In this document: one piece after another, positions 40,171 to 48,947 of the stretch | How positions within the stretch are numbered: position 1 is the first letter of the stretch | How the letters are laid out: every line of letters starts with the position of its first letter | Position numbers and translations under genes: made by a program | The notes under the pieces: generated by a model | Seen by the model: only the letters and a program-made list of their open reading frames with translations | What the model was told of the DNA's origin: nothing | Databases searched by the model: none | Assembly: GCA_946481275.1 (NCBI GenBank) | Contig: CAMLMV010000020.1 | Coordinates: 1-64,000 of the forward strand | Reading direction: 5' to 3' | Length of the DNA: 64,000 nucleotides | DNA from: an uncultured Massilia sp. | Lineage (GTDB): Bacteria > Pseudomonadota > Gammaproteobacteria > Burkholderiales > Burkholderiaceae

Positions 40171-42288
40171 ATGCGAATTCATTCACTCTTCATCGGTCTC
40201 CTGCTGGCGCTCATCTGCGGCCTGGCCGGAGCGCAGGGCACGGCGACCTGGATCTGGTCCCCGGGCGATTTCGAGATCTGGCTGTCCAACCGGATGCAGG
40301 TGCAGCGCGTCGAGCGCGACGTCGCCTGGCCGCCGTTCTGGCGGTTGTACAGCCACCAGCCGCAGGTGAACTTCATCCGGCAAGTCGACCTGGCCGCGCC
40401 GGAAGACATCGACATCACCGTCGAAGGCATCTACAACATCGCCATCGACGGCCGGTTCGTGCACGGCGATCAGCACCGCGTCCGCATCCCCGCCGGCAGG
40501 CACACCATCAATCTGCAGGTCTACAACGGGACCTCGCCGCCGGCCGTCCACGTGCAGGGCAGGACGATCCGTTCCGACGCATCGTGGTCGGTCGGTCCCC
40601 GTCCGGGCGCCCCGGCGGCCAATGCCGCACACTGGAACCTCACCGCACCGGATACTCCGCCGTCACGCTACCGCCTGCCGACCAGGGAGATCCCGGCCGT
40701 CGCGGTCGCGCGCACGGACGGCGGCATCCTCGTGGACTTCGGCCGGGAGACGACGGGTTTCGTCAAGCTGAAGAACGTCACGGGCAGCGGCAAGGTCACG
40801 CTGTACTACGGCGAGTCGAAGGAGGAAGCCCTGTCCGAAGAGGGCGCCGAGACGCTCGACCGCTTCACGCTCGCGGACCACCGCGGCGACTTCGTCGCGC
40901 CCACGTCGCGCGCCATGCGCTACGTGAACATCCGCTTCGACAAGGGTGTACGTGTGGACGACGTGGCGCTGCTGTACGAATACCTGCCCGTCGCGCACCG
41001 CGGCACGTTCAGGAGCTCGGACGACGAGTTGAACCGGATCTGGGACGTCGCCCAGCGCACGCTGGAACTGAACACGCGCGAATTCTTCATCGACGGCGTC
41101 AAGCGCGACCACTGGGTGTGGTCCGGCGACGCCGTGCAGACCTACCTGATGAACTACTACACGTTCTTCGACAGCGATACGGTCAAGCGGACGACGTGGG
41201 CGCTGCGCGGCGCCGACCCGGTCGACATGCACATCAACACGATCCTCGATTACTCCCTGTACTGGTTCATCGGCATCCGCGACTACTACGAATACACGGG
41301 CGACGCGGACTTCGTGAAGAGCGTCTACCCGCGCATGACGACGCTGATGGATTTCGTGCTCGCGCGCCGCAACGCGAACGGCATGCTGGAAGGCCTGCCC
41401 GGCGACTGGGTGTTCGTCGACTGGGCCGACATGCCCAAGGATGGCGAGCTGGCCGTCATCCAGCTGCTGTTCGCAAGGAGCCTCGAAGCGATGGCCGACT
41501 GCGCGGCGCTCGCACACGACGACGCGAAGGCCGCTTCCTACCGCCGGCTGGCCGCGGAACTGAAGACGAAGATCATGGCCGCGTTCTGGGATCCTCAGCG
41601 CCAGCTCTTCATCCACGGCCGCAAGGACGGCAAGATCGATCCACTGGTGACGCGTCACCCGAACATGTTCGCGCTGATGTTCGGCTATCTCGACGACGCG
41701 CAGGCGGCGAGCGTGCGCCGCAACGTGCTCACGAGCGACAAAGTACCGAAGATCACGACGCCTTACATGCGCTTCTACGAACTGGCGGCGCTGGCCGAAA
41801 GCGGCCAGCAGCGCTACGTCACGGACCAGATCAAGGATTACTGGGGCGGCATGCTGCGCGCGGGTGCGACGTGTTTCTGGGAACAGTACGATCCGAAGGT
41901 GCAGGGCGCCGCGCGCTACGCGATGTACGGCAAGCCGTTCGGCATGAGCCTGTGCCACGCGTGGGGCGCGAGTCCGCTCTACCTGCTCGGCAAATACTAC
42001 CTGGGCGTGAAGCCGACGCAGCCCGGCTATGCGGCCTATGTCGTCGAGCCGGACCTGGGCGGTTTGAAGTGGATCGACGGGAAGGTGCCCACGCCGCACG
42101 GCGACATCGCCGTGTTCGCGGACGCGACGACGATCCGGGTGACGGCCGTGGCCGGGCAGGGCGTGCTGCGGTTCAGGAGTGCGAGCTTACCTCGCAGCGA
42201 CGGCGGGACGATCCGCAAGACGGGCGAGCACCGCTACGAACTGCCGCTGGAAGGAGGGAAGACGTACACCGTTTCGCGCGTGAAATAA
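40171..42288 (+). CDS. Exported alpha-L-rhamnosidase (GH78-like)
   Basis: 705 residues with signal peptide MRIHSLFIGLLLALICGLAG. N-terminal beta-sandwich domains (about 25-270; WIWSPGDFEIWLSNRMQVQR) precede an alpha/alpha barrel. There DGVKRDHWVWSGDAVQTY supplies the acidic catalytic-site residues of bacterial rhamnosidases; CFWEQYDP and LCHAWGASPLYLL follow, then a C-terminal beta domain. It would remove terminal alpha-L-rhamnose from plant glycans. No ribosome-binding site is visible: TACAAT ends 6 nt before the ATG, so the mRNA may be leaderless. The GH29 gene starts 74 bp downstream, after its own promoter. Confidence 0.87.
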   Translation: MRIHSLFIGLLLALICGLAGAQGTATWIWSPGDFEIWLSNRMQVQRVERDVAWPPFWRLYSHQPQVNFIRQVDLAAPEDIDITVEGIYNIAIDGRFVHGDQHRVRIPAGRHTINLQVYNGTSPPAVHVQGRTIRSDASWSVGPRPGAPAANAAHWNLTAPDTPPSRYRLPTREIPAVAVARTDGGILVDFGRETTGFVKLKNVTGSGKVTLYYGESKEEALSEEGAETLDRFTLADHRGDFVAPTSRAMRYVNIRFDKGVRVDDVALLYEYLPVAHRGTFRSSDDELNRIWDVAQRTLELNTREFFIDGVKRDHWVWSGDAVQTYLMNYYTFFDSDTVKRTTWALRGADPVDMHINTILDYSLYWFIGIRDYYEYTGDADFVKSVYPRMTTLMDFVLARRNANGMLEGLPGDWVFVDWADMPKDGELAVIQLLFARSLEAMADCAALAHDDAKAASYRRLAAELKTKIMAAFWDPQRQLFIHGRKDGKIDPLVTRHPNMFALMFGYLDDAQAASVRRNVLTSDKVPKITTPYMRFYELAALAESGQQRYVTDQIKDYWGGMLRAGATCFWEQYDPKVQGAARYAMYGKPFGMSLCHAWGASPLYLLGKYYLGVKPTQPGYAAYVVEPDLGGLKWIDGKVPTPHGDIAVFADATTIRVTAVAGQGVLRFRSASLPRSDGGTIRKTGEHRYELPLEGGKTYTVSRVK

Positions 42289-42293
42289 AGCTG

Positions 42294-42323
42294 TTGCGGG
42301 GACTCCTTGGGTGCATCTATAAT
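42294..42323 (+). promoter_or_regulatory. Candidate promoter of fucosidase 2
   Basis: TTGCGG (42294-42299), 18-bp spacer, perfect TATAAT (42318-42323). The -10 box overlaps the left arm of the inverted repeat described next. Confidence 0.6.
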
Positions 42324-42343
42324 CCGGCCTGTACGTTATAGAT
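42315..42343. promoter_or_regulatory. Inverted repeat over the fucosidase 2 promoter, with shared 15-mer
   Basis: ATCTATAA (42315-42322), 13-bp spacer, TTATAGAT (42336-42343), a perfect 8-bp dyad. Its right part lies in TGTACGTTATAGATT (42330-42344), identical to 5281-5295 near the other fucosidase. A bound regulator would cover the -10 box and start site. Confidence 0.55.
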
Positions 42344-42362
42344 TAAAAACCAAGGAGACCCG

Positions 42363-43886
42363 ATGTTGCGCCGACCACTTCTTTCGACCCTTATCCTGTC
42401 CGGCCTGTTGGCCAGTCCGCTGGCATCCGCTGCCGACGCGCCCGTCAAGCTGACGCACGTCGCGGGCCCGTTCGCCGCCGACCCGGCGTCGCTGGACAAG
42501 TACGAAACCCCAGCCTGGTTCCGCGACGCCAAGTTCGGCATCTGGTCCCACTGGGGCCCGCAGGCCGTCCCGCGCGCCGGCGACTGGTACGCGCGCAATA
42601 TGTACATCTACGGCACGCCGCAGTACGAGCATCATCTCAAGCACTACGGCCACCCGACGAAGCATGGCTACAAGGACATCATCCCGCTGTGGAAGGCCGA
42701 GAAGTTCGAGCCGGACGCCTTGATGGCCCTGTATGCCAAGGCCGGGGCGAAGTACTTCGTCAGCATGGGCGTCCACCACGACAATTTCGACCTGTGGGAT
42801 TCGAAGTACCACCGCTGGAACGCCGTCAAGATGGGTCCGCACCGCGACATCGTCGGCGACTGGCAGAAGGCGGCCGTCAAGGCCGGCCTGCGCTTCGGCG
42901 TCTCCGAACACCTGGGCGCCAGCTACCGCTGGTTCAGTCCCAGCCACGGGCATGACGAGGTCTATCCGCACTGGGGCGAGCCGTACGACGGCGCGGATCC
43001 GCAGTACGCGGACCTGTATCACCGCAAGCATGACGAGTTCCTCGGGGGCGGCAAGATGTGGTACACGGACGACGCCGGCTTCCAGCAGGAGTGGTACAAC
43101 CGTGTGACCGACCTCGTGACGCGCTACAAGCCGGACCTGCTGTACAGCGACGGCGGCATCCCGTTCGGCGTCACGGGCCGGACCATGCTCGCCAATTTCT
43201 ACAACCAGAGCATCAAGACGCACGGCAAACTGGAAGCCGTCTACAACCACAAGGATCTCGGCTCCGGCGAGTTCCTGCGCAAGGCGGGCGTGCAGGACGT
43301 CGAACGGGGCGTCATGAACGGCATCCAGCCGCTGCCGTGGCAGACCGACACGTCGATGGGCGACTGGTTCTACAGCGAGGGCTACAAGTACAAGACGACG
43401 CAGGACGTCGTGTACATGCTGGCCGACATCGTCAGCAAGAACGGCAACCTGCTCCTCAACGTCGTGCAGTATCCGGACGGCAGCCTGCCGCCCGAATCCC
43501 GCAAATTCCTCGACGAGATGGCGGCGTGGATCCAGGTCAACGGCGAAGCCATCTACGGCACGCGGCCGTGGAAGACCTTCGGCGAAGGCCCGACCAAACT
43601 CGAAGCGGGCGCCTTCAAGGAAAACGCGGACTATACGGCCAGCGACATCCGCTTCACCACCAAGGGCGGCGCGCTGTACGCCATCACGCTGGGCGAGCCG
43701 AAGGGCCAGGTGCGCATCGCGTCGCTCGGCACGAAGGCCGGCCTGGAGACGCGCCCGGTCAAGTCGGTGTCCCTCGTGGGCGCCACGGCGCCCCTGCGCT
43801 GGAAGCAGCAGGACGACGCCCTCGTGATCGAGCTACCGGCCAGCCTGCCGACGGCAATCGCCTCCAGCTTCAAGATCGGATTCTGA
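42363..43886 (+). CDS. Exported alpha-L-fucosidase (GH29), copy 2
   Basis: 507 residues, signal MLRRPLLSTLILSGLLASPL...ASA. Same architecture as the gene at 3596-5236: AKFGIWSHWGPQ, YFVSMGVHHDNFDLWDS, DLLYSDGGIPFGV (probable nucleophile Asp), DIVSKNGNLLLNVV. The two share long conserved stretches but differ in export signal and around the active site (SDGG here, FDDT there), suggesting different fucosyl-linkage preference. CAAGGAGA lies 5 nt before the ATG. The GH97 gene begins 2 bp after the stop, so they form an operon. Confidence 0.92.
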   Translation: MLRRPLLSTLILSGLLASPLASAADAPVKLTHVAGPFAADPASLDKYETPAWFRDAKFGIWSHWGPQAVPRAGDWYARNMYIYGTPQYEHHLKHYGHPTKHGYKDIIPLWKAEKFEPDALMALYAKAGAKYFVSMGVHHDNFDLWDSKYHRWNAVKMGPHRDIVGDWQKAAVKAGLRFGVSEHLGASYRWFSPSHGHDEVYPHWGEPYDGADPQYADLYHRKHDEFLGGGKMWYTDDAGFQQEWYNRVTDLVTRYKPDLLYSDGGIPFGVTGRTMLANFYNQSIKTHGKLEAVYNHKDLGSGEFLRKAGVQDVERGVMNGIQPLPWQTDTSMGDWFYSEGYKYKTTQDVVYMLADIVSKNGNLLLNVVQYPDGSLPPESRKFLDEMAAWIQVNGEAIYGTRPWKTFGEGPTKLEAGAFKENADYTASDIRFTTKGGALYAITLGEPKGQVRIASLGTKAGLETRPVKSVSLVGATAPLRWKQQDDALVIELPASLPTAIASSFKIGF

Positions 43887-43887
43887 C

Positions 43888-45789
43888 ATGAACATCCGTA
43901 TGTTGACGCTGGCGGTGCTGGCCGCCGTCGGCGGCGCCGCGTGCGCCGCGCCGGCGGGGCAGGTCACGGTGACGTCGCCGAACGGCCGCGCCGCGATCAA
44001 GATCGCACGGGACGGCGGAAGCTATGTCGTGACGCGCGGCGGCGAGACGGTCATCGCCTCGTCCGCCCTTGGCCTCGAATTCGACGGCCAACCGGAACAA
44101 GGCCGGCTCGTCCTGGAAAAAGTCACGAAATCGACGACCGACCAGGTAATTCCCCTCGTCGCGACCAAGGCGTCGTCCGCGCGCGATCATTACCGCGCCG
44201 CGACGCTCCAGTTCCGCGACCGCACGGACGGCGCGCGCCGCCTGTTCGTCGACGTGCGCGCCTATGACGACGGCGTCGCGTTCCGCTACCGCATCGACGG
44301 CGGCGATCCGGTCCGCCTGCGCGGCGAAAAGACGGCGTTCGTGCCGGCCGGCGATCCGGACTGCCTGGTCTCGGTGTTCGACGGCGCGCACGAAGTGCCG
44401 TTCACGCGCCAGAAGATTTCGCAGCTCGACGACAAGCACGGCTACGACGTGCCCGTCGTGTGCACGACGCGGTCCGGCCGTACCGCCTACGCCATCACGC
44501 AGGCGCACCTGGACGGCTATACGGGTACGTCGCTGTGGCGCGAAGGGGCGGGGTTGCGCGTGCACCTGTCCGGCGCGCCCGTGTACGAATCCCGTGCCGG
44601 GTTGCGGACGTCGTGGCGTGTCGTCATGCTGGGCAACCGGCCGGGCGATTTGATCGCGTCGCAGCTGGTCGGTAACCTGAACCCGGCCCCGCAAGGCGAT
44701 TTCAGCTGGGTCAAGCCCGGCAAGGCCGCGTGGGACTGGTGGTCGGGCCCGCTCGTGGGCATGAAGCCGGACATGGCCGCGTACCGCCGCTTCATCGACT
44801 TCGCCGCCGCCTCCGGTTTTCCGTATTACCTGATCGACGCCGGCTGGGCGTTCGGCAGCGGCGGCTGCTGCGACGCGCTGCCGACGACCGACATCACGCG
44901 CGCCGCCGACGGCATCGACATGCCCGCGCTGGTCCAGTACGCGGCGGAGAAGGGCGTCGGACTGATCCTGTGGGCCCACTGGGAGCACGTGCGCAAGCGC
45001 ATGGACGAGGTGCTCGACACCTATGCGCGCTGGGGCATCAAGGGCGTCAAGATCGACTTCATGAACCGCGACGACCAGGAAGTCGTCGACTTCTACCAGC
45101 GCGTCGCCGCCGCCACGGCCCAGCGCCATTTGCTGCTGGACCTGCACGGCGCCTACGTGCCCGCCGGCCTGCAGCGCACGTATCCGAACTTCATCACGCA
45201 GGAAGGGGTGATGGGCGCGGAGTGGAGCAAGATGAAGACGATCGTCACGCCCGAGCACAACCTGATGCTGCCGTACACGCGCATGCTGGCGGGCCCGATC
45301 GATTACACGCCGGGCGGCTTCCGTAACGTCACCCCGGCGACGTTCCAGGTGCGCGCCGAGCTGCCGTTCGTCCAGAACACACGCGGCCAGGAACTGGCGA
45401 AGTACGTCGTGTACGACAGCCCGCTGCAGATGGTGTCGGACGACCCGGACGCCTACCGCGACGCCGAAGGCTTCGATTTCATCCGCAAGGTGCCGACGGC
45501 GTGGGACGAGACCCGTTTCCTGTCCGGCGAACCGGGCAAGGACATCGTCCTCGCGCGCCGTCTCGGCACGACGTGGTACGTCGGCGCGATGTCGGCCGAC
45601 GCGGCCGCGACCACGAAGCGGGTGAAACTGGACTTCCTGCCGGCCGGGCGCTACACGGCGACGGTCTGGGAAGACGGCGCGACGCCGAACAACGTCACGA
45701 CGCGCGCAGTGGACGTCACCGGCCGCGACGCCCTGACGCTGCAACTGGCAGGGGCGGGCGGCGCGGCGGTCATCATCGAGGCCCGTTGA
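43888..45789 (+). CDS. Exported GH97 glycoside hydrolase, probable alpha-galactosidase
   Basis: 633 residues with signal MNIRMLTLAVLAAVGGAACA. N-terminal beta-sandwich (VTSPNGRAAIKIARDGGSYV) and catalytic barrel are typical of GH97. GIKGVKIDFMNRDDQEVVDF supplies an Asp at the position of the nucleophile of retaining GH97 enzymes, and ITQEGVMGAEW the acid/base Glu. This configuration favours a retaining alpha-galactosidase over the inverting SusB-type alpha-glucosidase, though that is inference. Gly-rich segments surround GSGGCCDALP, with an unusual adjacent Cys pair. Co-transcribed with the fucosidase; its TGA abuts the convergent glf stop. Confidence 0.88.
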   Translation: MNIRMLTLAVLAAVGGAACAAPAGQVTVTSPNGRAAIKIARDGGSYVVTRGGETVIASSALGLEFDGQPEQGRLVLEKVTKSTTDQVIPLVATKASSARDHYRAATLQFRDRTDGARRLFVDVRAYDDGVAFRYRIDGGDPVRLRGEKTAFVPAGDPDCLVSVFDGAHEVPFTRQKISQLDDKHGYDVPVVCTTRSGRTAYAITQAHLDGYTGTSLWREGAGLRVHLSGAPVYESRAGLRTSWRVVMLGNRPGDLIASQLVGNLNPAPQGDFSWVKPGKAAWDWWSGPLVGMKPDMAAYRRFIDFAAASGFPYYLIDAGWAFGSGGCCDALPTTDITRAADGIDMPALVQYAAEKGVGLILWAHWEHVRKRMDEVLDTYARWGIKGVKIDFMNRDDQEVVDFYQRVAAATAQRHLLLDLHGAYVPAGLQRTYPNFITQEGVMGAEWSKMKTIVTPEHNLMLPYTRMLAGPIDYTPGGFRNVTPATFQVRAELPFVQNTRGQELAKYVVYDSPLQMVSDDPDAYRDAEGFDFIRKVPTAWDETRFLSGEPGKDIVLARRLGTTWYVGAMSADAAATTKRVKLDFLPAGRYTATVWEDGATPNNVTTRAVDVTGRDALTLQLAGAGGAAVIIEAR

Positions 45790-47013
<1,224 letters not shown>

Positions 47014-47134
47014 TTAATACACGATAGGAATGTGAAATATAGTGCCAAAAATATATCACCCTTCGATCGTTTTACCCCGCACAATTGGATGCGGACGAAT
47101 GCAAGGCGGTTTTCCGGACGCGTCACGTAAACGC

Positions 47135-47161
47135 AAAAACCGCCGGCCGAAGCCAGCGGTT
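47135..47161 (-). terminator. Rho-independent terminator (minus strand)
   Basis: Read on the minus strand: AACCGCTGGC, TTCG tetraloop, GCCGGCGGTT (one T-G pair), then TTT. Ends the KGG protein transcript 25 bp after its stop. Confidence 0.88.
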
Positions 47162-47185
47162 TCACTCACGACAAGCCGTCAATGA

Positions 47186-47521
47186 TCAGCGTTTGCTGTC
47201 GTTCTTGTGGCTCTGCGAGCCGGCCTTCGCGTGCTGCTCCGGCGTGCCGCCGCGGGTGCCGCTGCCCTGCTGACGGCCGCTCTGCTCGTTGCCGCGGTTG
47301 CCGCTCTGGCTGTTGCCGTCGTTCTTGTGGCTCATCGAGCCGGCACGGCGTGCTTCTTCCGAGGTGAACTCGTGGGCATTGCCCGAAGCGTGGGCGGCGC
47401 GGCCGCCTTCCGATGCGAATTCGCGCTGCTTTTGCGGGTCCATCGACGCGAAGCCGCGGTTGCTGGTATCGCCGCTCTGGTTGTTGCCTTTGTTACCGCC
47501 TTGTTGGTTGTTCGATGCCAT
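47186..47521 (-). CDS. KGG/Con-10-type general stress protein
   Basis: 111 residues, extremely hydrophilic (Asn, Gln, Gly, Ser, Lys) with no hydrophobic core. Two KGG-like motifs: NRGFASMDPQKQREFASEGG and a related unit AHEFTSEEARRAGSMSHKN; the closing TPEQHAKAGSQSHKND repeats the second. Such proteins (GsiB, Con-10) accumulate in stress and are probably disordered hydration-type protectants. AAAGGAGA precedes the ATG. The upstream region contains a 12-bp perfect palindrome. Monocistronic. Confidence 0.88.
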   Translation of the reverse strand: MASNNQQGGNKGNNQSGDTSNRGFASMDPQKQREFASEGGRAAHASGNAHEFTSEEARRAGSMSHKNDGNSQSGNRGNEQSGRQQGSGTRGGTPEQHAKAGSQSHKNDSKR

Positions 47522-47587
47522 GATCGTTCTCCTTTAAGTGGGTGAAAGCGCGTTTGCATTTCCTCTGCCGGATCAGCATCTGGGAAC

Positions 47588-47599
47588 TCCCGATCGGGA
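47588..47599. promoter_or_regulatory. 12-bp perfect palindrome before the KGG gene
   Basis: TCCCGATCGGGA, centred about 70 bp upstream of the KGG start codon, in the 174-bp gap 47522-47695 that otherwise holds only its promoter region. Candidate operator for stress induction. Confidence 0.4.
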
Positions 47600-47695
47600 A
47601 GAGGTGAGTCCATCTTAAGCCCGTCCTTATGCATAATGAATAGGACTACTTACGGCTGGCTTGTAGGATGAGTCCGTCCATTTTGGTGCAACAGT

Positions 47696-48823
47696 TCAGT
47701 GAACGGAGGGTCCCGGCGGCATCGCATCGCCATTGCGCAGGAAGGATGCCACGAGGTTCGGGTCGTCCAGCCGGACGATCGACAGCGGGTGCGCGAATTC
47801 GATGCCTTCCTGCTGGAAGCGGCGATAGATCTCGAGGAAGATGGCCTGCTGCGCATCCATGTGCAGGATGTAGTCCGGGCTGCGGAAGTGGTAGACGACT
47901 TCGAAATCGAGCGACCATTGGCCCCAGCTGAAGAAGTGGGCGCGCTCGAAGTCGACGTTCGCCTTGCTCGAGACGATCTCGCGGATGATCTGCGGGATGC
48001 GGCACAGCTGGTCTTCCGGCGTCCCGTACGCGACGCGCAGCACGAACGCCACGCGGCGCGTCTGCATCCGCTTGTGATTGTGGATGCGGCTTTTCAGCAG
48101 CTCGCCGTTGGAGAACACGACCTGCTCGCCGCCCAGGCCCCGCACGCGCGTCGTCTTGAGGCCGATGTGCTCCACCGAGCCGAGCACGTCCCCCACGATG
48201 ATGAAGTCGCCGACCTCGAACGGCTTGTCCAGCATGATCGAGAGCGAGGCGAACAGGTCGCCCAGGATGTTCTGCGTGGCGAGCGCGACGGCCACGCCGC
48301 CAATACCGAGGCTGGCGACGAGGGTCGTGATGTTGATCCCGAAGTTATCGAGGATCATCAGGGTCACGACGACCCACAGCAGCAGCCGCGATATGAAGCA
48401 CAGGACGCCGCTGGACGCGCGCCGCGCGCCGTCGACCGGGCCCAGGCTGAACTGGTCGCGCCAAGCGCGCAGGCCCGTGTCGCCCCAGATCGCCGCCTGC
48501 AGCAGCAGCGACGCGATGGCGATACGGGTGACGAACTTGTCCTGCTTCGGCGTCAGCTCCAGGAACGTGCTGCCGAAGTACAGCGCGAACACGACGATGA
48601 ACAGCAGGTACGTCCTCGACAGCATCGCCGTGACGAAGTCGTCCAGCCGGGTCTCCGTCCGCTGCGACAGTGCTTCCATGCGCCGCAGCACGAACGCGCG
48701 CAGGAACACCATCGCGACGGCGCTGCCCGCCGTCACGGCCAGCGCCAGGGCCCAGTCATCGAAACCATTGTTGAGAAAGGAGAAGTGCCCGGATCGGGAC
48801 AGGAAGGGAAACGTCATCGACAT
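47696..48823 (-). CDS. MscS-family mechanosensitive channel, copy 2
   Basis: 375 residues. Hydrophobic segments fill about 20-190; then the pore helix and beta domain (NITTLVASLGIGGVAVALAT, FEVGDFIIVGDVLGSVEHIG, LKTTRVRGLGGEQVVFSNGE). Clearly paralogous to the channel at 19181-20311, with near-identical length and domain order but a shorter C-terminal tail. Start could be the first or third codon (MSMTF). Located next to a stress protein and a large hybrid kinase. Confidence 0.9.
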   Translation of the reverse strand: MSMTFPFLSRSGHFSFLNNGFDDWALALAVTAGSAVAMVFLRAFVLRRMEALSQRTETRLDDFVTAMLSRTYLLFIVVFALYFGSTFLELTPKQDKFVTRIAIASLLLQAAIWGDTGLRAWRDQFSLGPVDGARRASSGVLCFISRLLLWVVVTLMILDNFGINITTLVASLGIGGVAVALATQNILGDLFASLSIMLDKPFEVGDFIIVGDVLGSVEHIGLKTTRVRGLGGEQVVFSNGELLKSRIHNHKRMQTRRVAFVLRVAYGTPEDQLCRIPQIIREIVSSKANVDFERAHFFSWGQWSLDFEVVYHFRSPDYILHMDAQQAIFLEIYRRFQQEGIEFAHPLSIVRLDDPNLVASFLRNGDAMPPGPSVH

Positions 48824-48947
48824 GATTCAATAAAAACGAAAGCCAGCCGCCAGTGTGCGGGCGCGCGGGATCCGGCCGCGCACAATTGACTTTCGGAAGG
48901 GCGCAGCATACATTGTCTTATTTGCATCAATACACTGCCAGACACTG

